From NCBI RefSeq assembly GCF_008365385.1, contig NZ_QOVF01000004.1:186001-250000 (forward strand): a stretch of DNA of 64,000 bases, in the 5' to 3' direction. Source of the stretch: Halopseudomonas laoshanensis. Its GTDB lineage: Bacteria; Pseudomonadota; Gammaproteobacteria; Pseudomonadales; Pseudomonadaceae. Positions 33,764 to 43,880 of the stretch are shown one piece after another (positions within the stretch are counted from its first letter, which is position 1; each line of letters begins with the position of its first letter). A model generated the notes under the pieces. It saw only the letters and a list, made by a program, of their open reading frames with translations. It did no database searches and was not told where the DNA came from. The translations under genes were made by a program, and so were the position numbers.

Positions 33764-35128
33764 TCAATCTGCTGGCCTGGGGCGTTCATCCGCCTCGCGC
33801 CTGGGGCCAGGCAGGCCCTCCGCCGAGACGATATGCAGATCCCGCTGCGGGAACGGAAACTCGATATCGTGCTGGTGAAACAGGTCCCAAATGGTCAGGC
33901 GTATCTTGCTCGCCACGTTCACCAAACCTTGCTGAGGATCGCTGACCCAGACACGCAGTTCAAAATCCACTGAGGATTCGCCGAAATCGACCAGATGGGC
34001 TTGGGGCGTATGTATCTCGTCGCTGAGTACCCGGGGCTGGGTAAGTGCGGCTTCGGTCATCAATTCGATGGCCTTGTGCACATCCGAGCGGTAGGAGATG
34101 CCAACCTTGATTTTCAGACGTACGGCGGTGTCAGAATAACTCCAGTTGATCACCTGCTCGGTAATCAGTGTTTCGTTGGGAATCAGGTATTCCTTGCCGT
34201 CGCGCGTCGCCACTGTCGTATAACGGGCGCCCATGTGCTTGATCCAGCCGTAGGCGTCACTCGTTTCGATCACGTCGCCTGGTTTCAAGGAACGATCCAG
34301 CAGCAGAATGATGCCACTGAACAGGTTGGAAACGACCTTCTGCAAACCGAAGCCGAGACCGATGCCCAGGGCGCCCGAAAACACTGCCAGGGCGGTCAGA
34401 TTGACACCAACAAAGGTCAGCGCGACCACCACAGCGACCAGATAAAGAATGATGCGCAATACCTTGCCGATTAGCACCCTGGCGGCTGGCGTCACGCCCT
34501 CCAGATACACCAGACGGCTATCGACCAGCCGGGCCAGCAGGCTGGACATCCAGATAAAGATCGTCAGCACCAGAATGCCGTTGACGAAACCCATCAGCGA
34601 CAGGCGTAGATCGCCGATGTTGAAAGCGATTGCATTGAGCAGGTCACGGAAGGCCTGTAGCCAGCCGAGAATGGCCAGCGCAGCGACAAACCAGACGATG
34701 GCAGCGAGCAACTTCGCCCACCCAGGTTGGCGCAGCAAACTGGTAAGCAGGCGTATGACCACCCAGGCAGTCAGCAGATTCGCTGCGATCCGTAGCAGTT
34801 CACCCTCAAGGCCAATCCTGGTCGCTGTGCCATGGGCAATCCAGGTCAGCAGTGCAGCCGCGCCGGTGGTGCCGATCAATAGCAGGCGGCGCAGGGTGTA
34901 ACGCAAGCCTGGCAACAGGGCTTCGCGCGCCAACATGGCGTCCACACGCGGTATGGTCAGCCGGCGCAGGAGGAATGCAAGCAGCAGGATGCCTGCCAGC
35001 AGCGCGGCTTCAATCAGTGTTGCACTGGTGAAAAGATGGGCTTGTGCCCAACCGCCAACGGCCTCAGCACCTTCCTCGAGGGAGAAGGCCGGAAGGTCTA
35101 AAGGTACCTGCGGATCGTCTTTTGCCAT
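33764..35128 (-). CDS. MscS-family mechanosensitive ion channel
   Basis: The 454-residue protein has about five hydrophobic helices before the conserved MscS pore and beta domain: VFSGALGIGLGFGLQKVVSNLFSG is the Gly/Ala-rich TM3, followed by ILLLDRSLKPGDVIE and VRLKIKVGISYRSDVHKAIEL. It opens on hypo-osmotic membrane tension. A short hydrophilic N-terminus (about 30 residues) precedes the first helix. Single gene between convergent and tandem neighbours. Confidence 0.9.
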   Translation of the reverse strand: MAKDDPQVPLDLPAFSLEEGAEAVGGWAQAHLFTSATLIEAALLAGILLLAFLLRRLTIPRVDAMLAREALLPGLRYTLRRLLLIGTTGAAALLTWIAHGTATRIGLEGELLRIAANLLTAWVVIRLLTSLLRQPGWAKLLAAIVWFVAALAILGWLQAFRDLLNAIAFNIGDLRLSLMGFVNGILVLTIFIWMSSLLARLVDSRLVYLEGVTPAARVLIGKVLRIILYLVAVVVALTFVGVNLTALAVFSGALGIGLGFGLQKVVSNLFSGIILLLDRSLKPGDVIETSDAYGWIKHMGARYTTVATRDGKEYLIPNETLITEQVINWSYSDTAVRLKIKVGISYRSDVHKAIELMTEAALTQPRVLSDEIHTPQAHLVDFGESSVDFELRVWVSDPQQGLVNVASKIRLTIWDLFHQHDIEFPFPQRDLHIVSAEGLPGPRREADERPRPAD

Positions 35129-35193
35129 GCAGCGATTGCAGCACCTTTAACGGGGCTTGTCGAGATAACGCGGCGCCTATCTACCACTCAGGC

Positions 35194-36573
35194 TCAGCAT
35201 TCTGTAATGCTGACCGCAAGCCCGCCCAGGGATGTTTCCTTGTATTTGTAGGACATTTCCAGCCCGGTTTTTCGCATCGCCTCGATGCAATTATCCAGCG
35301 GCATAAAGTGCTTGCCGTCACCGCGCAGCGCCAACGAGGCGGCCGCATAGGCCTTGATGGCGCCAAAGCCGTTGCGTTCAATACAGGGCACCTGCACCAG
35401 CCCCTTTACCGGATCGCAGGTCATGCCTAGATGATGCTCCAACGCAATCTCCGCGGCATTCTCTACCTGCCGGGCATTGCCGCCACGCACTTCACATAAG
35501 CCGGCGGCGGCCATGGCCGCTGCGGAACCGACCTCACCCTGGCAGCCAACTTCGGCGCCTGAGATCGAACTGCGCTGCTTGATCAGGCCACCAATCGCAC
35601 TGGCCGTCAGCAGAAAGTCCCTCACCTGTTGCTGCGTCCCCTGTTCGTGGGTCACAAAGTAATACAGCACCGCCGGTATCACGCCGGCCGCCCCATTGGT
35701 AGGCGCTGTCACCACCATATTGCCGGCAGCGTTTTCCTCGTTAACGGCCATGGCATACGCACACAGCCAGTCATTAATGTTCGCCGTTTCCGGTTTGCTC
35801 TTTATGCCCTCGTAAAGCCCCTTCGCTCGCCGAGGAATATCCAGCCCACCCGGCAGCACGCCATCTGTAGCCAAGCCACCTTCGATACAGGTGCGCATGG
35901 CGCGCCAGATGTTATCCAACCCTGCAATGAGGTCACTTTCATCAAGATGCTCAAGCTCATTAATGAACTTCATGCGAGCGACGGAAAGCTGATGCTTGTC
36001 AGCCAGCGCAAGCAAGGTGTTGGCTGAATCAAAGGGATAAGCTGAAGAATCGACTGCTGCGAATTTCAGCGGAGCCTGCAACTGGTCAATTTCGGCTAGA
36101 GTGTTGATAAAGCCGCCACCAATGGAGAAATAGGTTTCCGAAAGCAGCGGCTTGCCATCACGGCCTGTCACCTCGAATACCATACCGTTGCTGTGCTGCG
36201 GCAACGGTTTGCCTGTGTCAAAGATGACGTCCCGAGCGGGACTGAACAAGAGTGCTCGATTCTGATCCAGCTCGATCTGCTGGCTCTGCCAGAGTTGAGT
36301 CACCAGCGCCTGTACATCAGTATCGACAAGATCGGCCGGTAGGTAACCCTGCAAGCCCAGGGCAACAGCCCGGTCGGTTGAATGACCCCTACCGGTATAG
36401 GCCAGTGACCCTTTGAGGGTGCAGCGGAGGGTGGCACCCTGCAGGCTCTCTCCATCAAACGCATGCGCTTTTATAAGACCGATAAACTCATGGGCGGCAA
36501 CCATAGGCCCGACCGTATGGGAACTCGATGGCCCGATACCTATTTTGAACAGATCCAGCACGCTGATAAACAT
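35194..36573 (-). CDS. sdaA: L-serine ammonia-lyase (iron-sulfur dependent)
   Basis: This 459-residue single-chain L-serine dehydratase converts serine to pyruvate and ammonia. The N-terminal beta domain opens with [21 protein letters not shown]. The catalytic domain has cluster ligands in [21 protein letters not shown] and [20 protein letters not shown], plus [15 protein letters not shown]. Start ATG 36573 (MFISVLD) matches the family; an in-frame GTG 12 bp upstream is possible. Paralogue naming (sdaA/sdaB) cannot be settled here. Confidence 0.95.
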   Translation of the reverse strand: MFISVLDLFKIGIGPSSSHTVGPMVAAHEFIGLIKAHAFDGESLQGATLRCTLKGSLAYTGRGHSTDRAVALGLQGYLPADLVDTDVQALVTQLWQSQQIELDQNRALLFSPARDVIFDTGKPLPQHSNGMVFEVTGRDGKPLLSETYFSIGGGFINTLAEIDQLQAPLKFAAVDSSAYPFDSANTLLALADKHQLSVARMKFINELEHLDESDLIAGLDNIWRAMRTCIEGGLATDGVLPGGLDIPRRAKGLYEGIKSKPETANINDWLCAYAMAVNEENAAGNMVVTAPTNGAAGVIPAVLYYFVTHEQGTQQQVRDFLLTASAIGGLIKQRSSISGAEVGCQGEVGSAAAMAAAGLCEVRGGNARQVENAAEIALEHHLGMTCDPVKGLVQVPCIERNGFGAIKAYAAASLALRGDGKHFMPLDNCIEAMRKTGLEMSYKYKETSLGGLAVSITEC

Positions 36574-36708
36574 GGTCGCTTGCACTCTCGGAGGGTTAGG
36601 GAAAGCGTAGCACGACCCTCAGAGTGCTCTCCTTTTCGAGCGGAATCCATTCCCCAATTCAAGCGGTCTACATCCCCAGGATAGAACCGAAAAAAGAACG
36701 CATAGGCG

Positions 36709-37053
36709 TCATTGCAGCGAACGGCGGTGTTTGCCGAACGGTATAACCGTCGCGGTTGGGGGCTGTTCTGTGGGGGAAGGTCTACGCAGATCCAGGCTCG
36801 CATTCAGCTCGACCAGCGAATCCAGCATCATGCGAGAAATTTTGATGCAGGCTTGCATTGGATTGTGCGCCTTGCGCCGCTCTGCTTCGATTACGAATGC
36901 CAGACCTTCCAGCCTGCGGCGTCGACATTCCGGAGCGCTCGCGATCAACTCGGCGATCAGCAGCGTGCGCAGATTTTCCAGCGCCTGCGGTTGTTCCAGC
37001 GCCATGATTTTCAGTTCATCAAAGCTGGGTAATCTGGATGGTTGCTCGGTCAT
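36709..37053 (-). CDS. DUF3135-family protein
   Basis: This 114-residue cytosolic protein is mostly helical (FDELKIMALEQPQALENLRTLL, RRRRLEGLAFVIEAERRKAHNPMQACIKIS), with a Pro-rich C-terminal tail. The pattern matches the small DUF3135 proteins of gammaproteobacteria. No function known; no operon partner evident. Confidence 0.75.
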   Translation of the reverse strand: MTEQPSRLPSFDELKIMALEQPQALENLRTLLIAELIASAPECRRRRLEGLAFVIEAERRKAHNPMQACIKISRMMLDSLVELNASLDLRRPSPTEQPPTATVIPFGKHRRSLQ

Positions 37054-37257
37054 CGCGCGAACCCCTGCAATAAGGCTCGCCGCTATCGGCGTGACGTCTT
37101 ACTGGAGCGTTAGCCGGGGCGGCGCTGTTTTACTGCGCTGGTATTTCTGATGACCACGGAACTGAGCAGTAATTCCACAGAGCCCACAAAAAGAGCTCGT
37201 TATAAAGTCCTGTGTTGGACGCCAGGTAGGCTTGCCGCCCGGATTATCGACGCCTTC

Positions 37258-37656
37258 CTATTCCGGAAACCGCTCAAAATCCGGCAGCTCATTCATATGC
37301 TGCATCCAGTTCATTTGCTCAGCCGTCTGTATATTTATCTCGGGAGGCAAGGCTTCTGGGTCGTCCAATGTCGCCGTCTGCACATCAACGATACCCGGCA
37401 GGATCTCTTCATTGCGATAGAACAGCCCGCTGCCGCAGTCGGGGCAGAAGCTGCGCATGGCGGTGCCGGATGAGTTGATGGTCTTCGGCTCCCCTTGTGT
37501 CACGGTAAGGGAGGCCTCGGGGTACATGGCCCAGGTCACCATGGGGGCGCCGGCGCTGCGTTGGCAGTCACGGCAGTGACATAGCGCTACGGTTTGTGGA
37601 GTACCGGTCAGTTGGTAGCGAATGGCGCCGCATTGGCATTGTCCGGTATGGGGCAT
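37258..37656 (-). CDS. GFA family glutathione-dependent formaldehyde-activating-like protein
   Basis: The 132-residue zinc protein has the GFA Cys pattern: GQCQCGAIRY, CHCRDCQRSAGAP and FCPDCGSGLFYR. Family members form a glutathione-formaldehyde adduct or serve unknown carbon-sulfur chemistry. Monocistronic. The plus-strand open frame at 37150-37473 is a shadow of this gene. Confidence 0.88.
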   Translation of the reverse strand: MPHTGQCQCGAIRYQLTGTPQTVALCHCRDCQRSAGAPMVTWAMYPEASLTVTQGEPKTINSSGTAMRSFCPDCGSGLFYRNEEILPGIVDVQTATLDDPEALPPEINIQTAEQMNWMQHMNELPDFERFPE

Positions 37657-37806
37657 GACCTGAGCTCCTCAGTAATTTTCGTCTATCCAAGCATAGTCTG
37701 GATACGCTGGAATTCACCAGGAGAGCTCGGAAAAACGACAGGAGAAGTAGGCCGAGGACCGTCGCAGTGCGTGCGGGTTGGTAAAGGAAAGTGATCGTAT
37801 TGCAGG

Positions 37807-38697
37807 TTAGCCAGCGTGGGCCTTGCGTTTGACCTCCTGGGTTTCCTGGGCAGGGGGCAGGCCAAACATTCTGCGGTACTCGCGGGTAAATTGGGACACG
37901 CTTTCATAGCCCACGGTAAAGGCGGCATGGCTCGCGGTAGAGCCCTCGGTAAGCATCAGGCGGCGTGCTTCGATCAGACGCAGCTTCTTCTGGAACTGCA
38001 GCGGTGAGAGGGTGGTGACCTTGCGAAAATGATTGAAGAAGGATGAGGGGCTCATGCCGGCGGAGGAGGCCAACTGCTCGACCGATAACGATTTCGCATA
38101 ATCGGTACGCAGCACTGATACCGCGCGTGCCACGCGACGAACATGCGCGTCGGGCCAGCCCAGGCGTCTGATCGCGGGGCCGTGCTCGCCTACCAGTAGC
38201 CAGTAGTGCATTTCGCGCACCAGCTGCGCCTGCAAAATGGGTATGGATTCGGGTTTGTCGAGCAACTCCATCATCCGCAGCGCGGTGGTGATCAGCTCTT
38301 TTTGCGTCGGTTTGGTCTGCACCAGCGCTCCGTTTTGTACTGGGGCGCCTTCCATTGCGGTGGTCAGATCGGTTAGCACAGACAGATCCAGTTCCAGTGC
38401 GATGGCCAGATACGGCTCCTGTTCGCTTGCGGACACGATCTGGCTGACCGCCGGAAGATCTGCGGAGATCAGCATCGAATTGCCGGGCCTCAACTCCAGC
38501 GGCTCCTTGCCAATGGTGACCTGTTTTGCCCCCTGCAATACCAGACAAACCAGTGGCTTCTGGATCGAATGCTGCAGTTCGTTAGGTGCAGTCAGCCGCA
38601 TAGTGCTCAGGCCATCGAACGGCGTTAATGCCATACCACTGGCCTCAGCGTGTGCCGCTGCATAGCGATCAACTGCATTGATTAGGAGATTATTCAT
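37807..38697 (-). CDS. AraC-family transcriptional regulator
   Basis: The 296-residue protein has an N-terminal AraC_N-type cupin (HSIQKPLVCLVLQGAKQVTIG, LRPGNSMLISADLPAVSQI) and two C-terminal HTH motifs (SVEQLASSAGMSPSSFFNHF and AAFTVGYESVSQFTREYRRMFG). ATG 38697 gives the usual domain start (MNNLLINAVDRY); the open frame upstream lacks a ribosome site. It is divergent from the SDR gene at 38847 with a 149-bp shared gap, so it probably regulates that gene. Confidence 0.9.
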   Translation of the reverse strand: MNNLLINAVDRYAAAHAEASGMALTPFDGLSTMRLTAPNELQHSIQKPLVCLVLQGAKQVTIGKEPLELRPGNSMLISADLPAVSQIVSASEQEPYLAIALELDLSVLTDLTTAMEGAPVQNGALVQTKPTQKELITTALRMMELLDKPESIPILQAQLVREMHYWLLVGEHGPAIRRLGWPDAHVRRVARAVSVLRTDYAKSLSVEQLASSAGMSPSSFFNHFRKVTTLSPLQFQKKLRLIEARRLMLTEGSTASHAAFTVGYESVSQFTREYRRMFGLPPAQETQEVKRKAHAG

Positions 38698-38846
38698 GGC
38701 CTGATTCTGCGCGTGGGTGGGTCGTCCGGCAATATGGGCCTGGGCTATTTTGTAGGAATAGGCAAAGCGTGCATAAGATCCGGCAACGCAGCAGTTTCGC
38801 GTGAGGCGCAGCATTTCAGTGTGCCCATCGACTACAGGAGCTGCAT

Positions 38847-39602
38847 ATGTCTAAAGTTACACTGGTTACCGGATCAAGCCGTGGCCTTGGCCGCAATACT
38901 GCACTGAACATTGCCCGTCAGGGCGGCGATGTGATCGTCACCTATCACAGCCGCAACGAAGAGGCGAACGCGGTGGTGGCGGAAATTGAAGCGCTGGGCC
39001 GCAAGGCGGTTGCGTTGCAGCTGGATACCGGCGCGGTCAGCTCGTTCCCCGCTTTTGTTGAGCGGTTGCAAGGCGTGTTGCGTGAGGTGTGGCAGCGCGA
39101 CCGGCTGGATCATCTGGTCAATAACGCCGGGCAGGGTGAGTTCGCACTGATAGCAGACACCACTGAGGCTCAGTTTGATGCCTTGATGAATGTGCATGTA
39201 AAAGGGGTGTTTTTCCTTACCCAGGCATTGCTGCCGTTGATTGAAGATGGCGGCCGTATCATCAACCTTTCATCAGGGCTGACACGCGTCACCCTGCCTG
39301 GTTTCGGCGCCTATTCCGCAATGAAGGGCGCGGTCGAGGTGCTCAGTAGATATCTGGCGAAAGAGCTGGGTAGCCGCGGCATCACCGTGAACACGGTCGC
39401 GCCGGGCGCCATCGAAACCGATTTTATGGGCGGTGCCGTGCGCGACAATCCGGACATGAATCAAACCTGTGCGGATATGACGGCACTGGGTCGTGTAGGG
39501 GTGCCGGATGATATCGGCCCGATGATCGCCAGCCTGTTATCCGAGAATAATCGTTGGGTTAACGCGCAGCGAATCGAGGTTTCCGGCGGGCAGGGTATCT
39601 AA
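38847..39602 (+). CDS. Short-chain dehydrogenase/reductase (SDR)
   Basis: The 251-residue classical SDR has the cofactor site TGSSRGLGRN, NNAGQGEF, a catalytic Ser in NLSSGLTR and Tyr/Lys in AYSAMKGAVE, and PGAIETDFMGG. The Arg after TGSS, and HSRN after beta-2, suggest NADP(H). Divergent from an AraC regulator, a common arrangement for inducible aldehyde/ketone reductases. Substrate unknown. Confidence 0.9.
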   Translation: MSKVTLVTGSSRGLGRNTALNIARQGGDVIVTYHSRNEEANAVVAEIEALGRKAVALQLDTGAVSSFPAFVERLQGVLREVWQRDRLDHLVNNAGQGEFALIADTTEAQFDALMNVHVKGVFFLTQALLPLIEDGGRIINLSSGLTRVTLPGFGAYSAMKGAVEVLSRYLAKELGSRGITVNTVAPGAIETDFMGGAVRDNPDMNQTCADMTALGRVGVPDDIGPMIASLLSENNRWVNAQRIEVSGGQGI

Positions 39603-39612
39603 CCAGGCCAAG

Positions 39613-39644
39613 GTCGCCCCTCGGTAAGACCACCAGGGGCGCCC
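39613..39644 (+). terminator. Possible terminator after the SDR gene
   Basis: CGCCCCT and AGGGGCG form a 7-bp stem with a 13-base loop just after the stop codon; a weak ATTTTAT tract follows 6 bp later. The hairpin is clear but the T-run is displaced. Confidence 0.45.
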
Positions 39645-39729
39645 TGGCTATTTTATGCTTGCTGAACAAAGAGGTTAAACTACCGGGAATATGGACCACA
39701 GCTCCCATTCCCTCACCCCGGTAATTTAA

Positions 39730-40101
39730 ATGCTTATATACCTTCTGGTCGCCTGTGACCGTCTTGAAGAAAAACGAGAGAAAAAACTGCGGCAGAACCT
39801 GCCGGAGCTGCAAGCAGCGTTGCAGACGTATGTTGATGCCAACGCCGCCAACAATGTCACGCTGATCAATGAGTGTGAGAGCGAGGACTGTGAAGACTGG
39901 CAGTTGGGTATCACCCAACCGGTGACCAAGAACATTCATCTCAACTTTCCGGTGGACCTGTTCAATGGCCTGGCTGAGCAATACGGTATTGATTGCGAGG
40001 TTGGCTATATCGAGGACGATGCCCGCGAGCCGGTCAGTTATTTCGGTAAGCATGAAGGCAAGGGTGAAGCGTTCCTGATAGCGGAATATCTGGGGCTATA
40101 G
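39730..40101 (+). CDS. Hypothetical acidic protein
   Basis: This 123-residue protein is acidic, without signal peptide or clear transmembrane helix. It has three Cys near the middle (INECESEDCEDW) and a C-terminal ELF-like alternation (DLFNGLAEQYGIDCEVGYIEDDA). I do not recognise a family. The frame is supported by coding-like composition and its fit between neighbours; start ATG 39730 has no strong ribosome site. Confidence 0.65.
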   Translation: MLIYLLVACDRLEEKREKKLRQNLPELQAALQTYVDANAANNVTLINECESEDCEDWQLGITQPVTKNIHLNFPVDLFNGLAEQYGIDCEVGYIEDDAREPVSYFGKHEGKGEAFLIAEYLGL

Positions 40102-40211
40102 CCGCACACCCAGCGTCGTGATGATGACAAAGTATGGTTTGTCATCGGGGAGCGGGCCGCTGCAGATCAACTAAGCTCAGTCATACAGGTCACTCCCGCA
40201 CAGGGCTGGAA

Positions 40212-42413
40212 ATGCGCAAACGCTTCAAAAACCTTCTTCGTATCCTTCTTAGCTCCTACGTCACCACTGGCATTTCCGCCGGCCTTGGGCTGCTGATAAT
40301 CGCGGCTTCGGTGTTTTTCCTGTTCGGGCCACTGGCTGCATCGGTCGCCACGGTGGGGGCTATCGTCTGTATTCCGCCGGACCGCGCTTCGCCGCGGCGC
40401 AACAAGTTTTTCCATCTGCTACCCGCTGCGGTGATCGGTTTACCCTTGTTCGCCTGCGTGCAGATATTGCACGACCAGCCGCTGTATCTTGGTTTACTGC
40501 TGGTACCCGCGACCTTCGTGGCCTTTCTGGCTGGCGCATGGGGCAAGCAGGGCGTGCCGATCGTCATCTCGATCATGTTCGCCATGATCTTTTCCATGGC
40601 GGTGCCAAGCCAGAGTCATGGCGTGTCCCTGCTGGTCACCTGTGGGTATTTTGCGCTGGGTGCGACGGCCTATCTGCTGTATGCCACCGCGTCCAATACG
40701 CTGCTGAATGACCGCTATCGGGCACAGGTATTGGGTGAGATCTTTCTGTCGATGGGTGCGCTGATGCGCATACAGGGTAGCCGGTTCGGCGCCGCACTCG
40801 GTCAGTATCCCGCTCCTCAACCGGGCGAGTTGATGCAAAAGCAGGCGGAACTGGCGGACGAGCTGCAGGCCGCGCGCAATATCCTGCTCGAGTCGCCGCG
40901 TCAGCCGCGCCGGCAACAACTGGCGGCGATGCTGATCAACCTGCTGGAGCTACGCGATCATCTGCTGGCCAGCGAGCTGGATCTGGATGCCGCTGCAGCC
41001 AACCCGGATTGCGCGGCCACGCTCGATCAACTGGGCCAGATAATCGGCCAGTTGGCGAAAGCGGTGGAGAACATGGGCGACGCTCTGCTGCGAGGTGGCA
41101 TACCGCCCAGCTTTACCGACCGGCGTTCGGAACTGGCGGACCTGAACTGGAACGTCGCCGGGAACGCACAGCCCGGTACCGATTTTCCGCCCGTATGGAT
41201 GCTGTTGCGTGGGTTGATCCATCGCGTCGGCAACATCAATGACGAGATCGTCAAGCTGAACCGCCTGGCGCGGGGTGAAGCAGAGCCGGATCTGGCTCTG
41301 GTACGCACGGCATGGAAGCTGTTTGTCAGCCCCACCGCGTGGTCCTGGCGGCCGTTCCTGTTGCTGTGGCGCTGGGATGCGCCACCGTTGCGCCATGCCT
41401 TGCGTGCCGCGCTGGCGGTCGGGACCGGCTATTGCCTGTCCCTGGCCTTGCCGTGGGCAACCCATGGCTACTGGATTCTGCTGACTATTGTCGTGGTGTT
41501 GCGCGGCAGCCTGTCGCAAACACTGGAGCGCCGCGACGCCCGGGTAGCCGGCACCGTGCTCGGCTGTATTCTGGCCGCCGGCCTGTTGGTCATGAATCCG
41601 CCGCTGCTGTTGCTGATGATCATAGTGCCCGTGGCCCAGGCGATATCGCATTCCTTCGCCATCAAGCGCTATCTGATTACCTCTGTGTCCGCCACGGTGC
41701 TGAGCCTGACCCTTGCGCATTTGCTCAGCGCTGGCACCAGCTTGGAGTTTCATGTGTTCGAGCGGCTGGGCGATACCCTGATAGGCGCGGGCATAGCATG
41801 GGCGTTCAGCTATGTGCTGCCCTCCTGGGAGCGCGGGCAGATAGTGGCACTGGTCAATCGGGCTGTGCTGGCGCAGGCCCGACACGCCAAGATCGCCCTG
41901 AGTCGGAGCCAGTTGCAGGCGATCGATGATGAATTTGAGCTGGAATGGCGGCTCGCGCGCAAGGAAGCCTTCGACAGTCTGTCGGCACTGGTTCAGGCCA
42001 CACGCCGATCATTGTCAGAGCCAAGGGCCGTGCGCCCGGCGCTGGAATCACTCGAACAGCTGCTTGCCAGGGGCCATCAGCTGCTTGCGCAACTGACTGC
42101 GGTAAAAAGCCTGCTCATTCGTCGCGGGCATTTGGAGCACGACGATATAAGCGAGCCGATGCACATCGCCGCTCAGAAAATCGACGCAGCCCTGACCGCG
42201 CCCCATTCACATGCGCTGCCGGATGCACCTGTTTATAAAGCCTGGCCTATTGAGAACTCAGCTGCCGATTCACTTGATTACGATCTGAAACCCCTGATTC
42301 TGCGACGGTTGAACCTGTCTGTAGATATCGCCATCAAGCTGCGCGAGGATGCGGATAGAGCTCTGGCGATCAGGAGTGCTGAAAATCGCCAGGCTATCGG
42401 GGATAAAGCGTAA
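40212..42413 (+). CDS. FUSC-family inner-membrane transporter (YccS/aromatic acid efflux type)
   Basis: The 733-residue protein has two six-helix hydrophobic blocks (about 10-165 and 395-520), each followed by a cytosolic helical region, as in YccS and AaeB. The second block contains ATHGYWILLTIVVVLRGSLSQTLERRDARVAGTVLGC, reported here as a region rather than a motif, which is the FUSC core at about residues 415-455. Likely exporter of aromatic acids or related compounds. ATG 40212 is chosen because the first helix begins soon after it; the frame is open from 40134. Confidence 0.85.
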   Translation: MRKRFKNLLRILLSSYVTTGISAGLGLLIIAASVFFLFGPLAASVATVGAIVCIPPDRASPRRNKFFHLLPAAVIGLPLFACVQILHDQPLYLGLLLVPATFVAFLAGAWGKQGVPIVISIMFAMIFSMAVPSQSHGVSLLVTCGYFALGATAYLLYATASNTLLNDRYRAQVLGEIFLSMGALMRIQGSRFGAALGQYPAPQPGELMQKQAELADELQAARNILLESPRQPRRQQLAAMLINLLELRDHLLASELDLDAAAANPDCAATLDQLGQIIGQLAKAVENMGDALLRGGIPPSFTDRRSELADLNWNVAGNAQPGTDFPPVWMLLRGLIHRVGNINDEIVKLNRLARGEAEPDLALVRTAWKLFVSPTAWSWRPFLLLWRWDAPPLRHALRAALAVGTGYCLSLALPWATHGYWILLTIVVVLRGSLSQTLERRDARVAGTVLGCILAAGLLVMNPPLLLLMIIVPVAQAISHSFAIKRYLITSVSATVLSLTLAHLLSAGTSLEFHVFERLGDTLIGAGIAWAFSYVLPSWERGQIVALVNRAVLAQARHAKIALSRSQLQAIDDEFELEWRLARKEAFDSLSALVQATRRSLSEPRAVRPALESLEQLLARGHQLLAQLTAVKSLLIRRGHLEHDDISEPMHIAAQKIDAALTAPHSHALPDAPVYKAWPIENSAADSLDYDLKPLILRRLNLSVDIAIKLREDADRALAIRSAENRQAIGDKA

Positions 42414-42492
42414 CAATTAGCTAACAGACGGAACAGTCACCTCACGACTGGAAGTATGATGGATTAGATTCCCCAACCCTTCAGGAGTATTC

Positions 42493-43755
42493 ATGGTTCC
42501 TTTCAGACATTCCCTGATCTTTCTCGCAACCCTCGGGCTGTTGACGGCCTGCGATAACTCATCGGATCCAGGTAACCCGGTCGAACCTCCCGCGCCGACC
42601 ACTGAAGCCCAAGCGGCCCCGGCAGAGTCGTCTTCTGCCGCTGTCGATACAGACTCTGCGCAAGCGATGGCAGCATCTGAGCAGGGCGAGGCGGAATCAA
42701 CCGACTCCGGTACTCCTTTTTCGTTAGCCGAGATCACACGGTTCGAGTCACCCTGGGCCATGACATTCCTGCCAGATGGCCGACTCCTGGTAACAGAGAT
42801 GGCGGGTAACCTGCGTCTGCATGACCTGGAGACAGGTGACACCGGGAGCATCGGCGGCGTACCCGAGGTGGTTCATGCCGGGCAGGGTGGACTGGGTGAT
42901 GTGCTGTTGCATCCGCAATTTGAAGATAACCAGCAGATCTATCTCAGCTATGTCGAGGCTGGAGACGGTGGTTCTGGTGCAGCGGTCGCCCTGGCCCGGC
43001 TGGCATTGGACGAGAATGGCGGCGGCGAGCTTGAGGATCTGAAGGTGATCTGGCGGCAAACGCCGAAGATGTCTGGCGATGGCCATTTCGGCCACCGCCT
43101 TGCGTTTGATGATGAGGGAATGCTGTGGATCAGCTCCAGCGAGCGGCAGGAGTTCGATCCGGCGCAGGACATGACTGGCAATTTGGGCAAGATGGTCAGG
43201 TTGAACGAGGATGGCAGCGTCCCTGACGATAATCCATTCACCGATCAGGGCGAAGTCGCGGCTCAGGTCTGGTCGTTGGGGCACCGTAATATTCTTGGAA
43301 TGGCTTTCGATGCTGACGGCAGATTGTGGGCCCATGAAATGGGACCGAAAGGTGGCGATGAACTGAATCTGATCGAAAAAGGTGCCAACTACGGTTACCC
43401 AGTGGTATCCAACGGCGAGCACTATGACGGCAGGCCCATTCCGGATCACGACACCCGCCCAGAATTCAATGCACCCGTCATCACCTGGACGCCGGTGATC
43501 TCACCGGCTGGCTTCATCATCTATGACGGCGAGCTTTTCCCTGAGTGGCAAGGCAGCGGCTTTATTGGCGGCCTCTCGTCCCAATCTTTGGTACGTGTTG
43601 AGTTCGATGGTGAAAGCGCCCAGGAGGCAGAACGCTTTGACCTGCAGCAACGCGTGCGCGAGGTTGAGCAAGGTCCGGACGGTGCGATCTGGCTGTTGGA
43701 AGATGGCAAGCGTGGAGGTAACGGCACGCTGCTGAAGTTGACCCCGCAGAAGTAG
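42493..43755 (+). CDS. PQQ-dependent sugar dehydrogenase-like lipoprotein
   Basis: The 420-residue protein has a lipobox (LLTAC, Cys20), an Ala/Glu/Pro-rich linker of about 55 residues, then the six-bladed propeller of soluble aldose/glucose sorbosone dehydrogenases: [23 protein letters not shown] region, [49 protein letters not shown] and [22 protein letters not shown] (22 residues spanning about 295-316 carry the cofactor loop). It would oxidise aldoses in the periplasm using PQQ. A partial, broken copy lies at 44844-45155. Confidence 0.9.
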   Translation: MVPFRHSLIFLATLGLLTACDNSSDPGNPVEPPAPTTEAQAAPAESSSAAVDTDSAQAMAASEQGEAESTDSGTPFSLAEITRFESPWAMTFLPDGRLLVTEMAGNLRLHDLETGDTGSIGGVPEVVHAGQGGLGDVLLHPQFEDNQQIYLSYVEAGDGGSGAAVALARLALDENGGGELEDLKVIWRQTPKMSGDGHFGHRLAFDDEGMLWISSSERQEFDPAQDMTGNLGKMVRLNEDGSVPDDNPFTDQGEVAAQVWSLGHRNILGMAFDADGRLWAHEMGPKGGDELNLIEKGANYGYPVVSNGEHYDGRPIPDHDTRPEFNAPVITWTPVISPAGFIIYDGELFPEWQGSGFIGGLSSQSLVRVEFDGESAQEAERFDLQQRVREVEQGPDGAIWLLEDGKRGGNGTLLKLTPQK

Positions 43756-43760
43756 GTCTG

Positions 43761-43792
43761 CAGCCGAGCCAGCCTATTGCTGGCTCGGCTGC
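43761..43792. terminator. Stem-loop after the sugar dehydrogenase gene
   Basis: CAGCCGAGCCAGC and GCTGGCTCGGCTG form a perfect 13-bp stem with a 6-base loop right after the stop codon. The following sequence is only weakly T-rich, so termination may be partial or Rho-assisted. Confidence 0.7.
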
Positions 43793-43880
43793 TTCTGGGT
43801 CGGAGTATACTTGATCCTTTTGACACTGCGGGCGCTGGTCAGGCCTCTACTCAGGTTCCAACGAACAGGAGATTCACCTC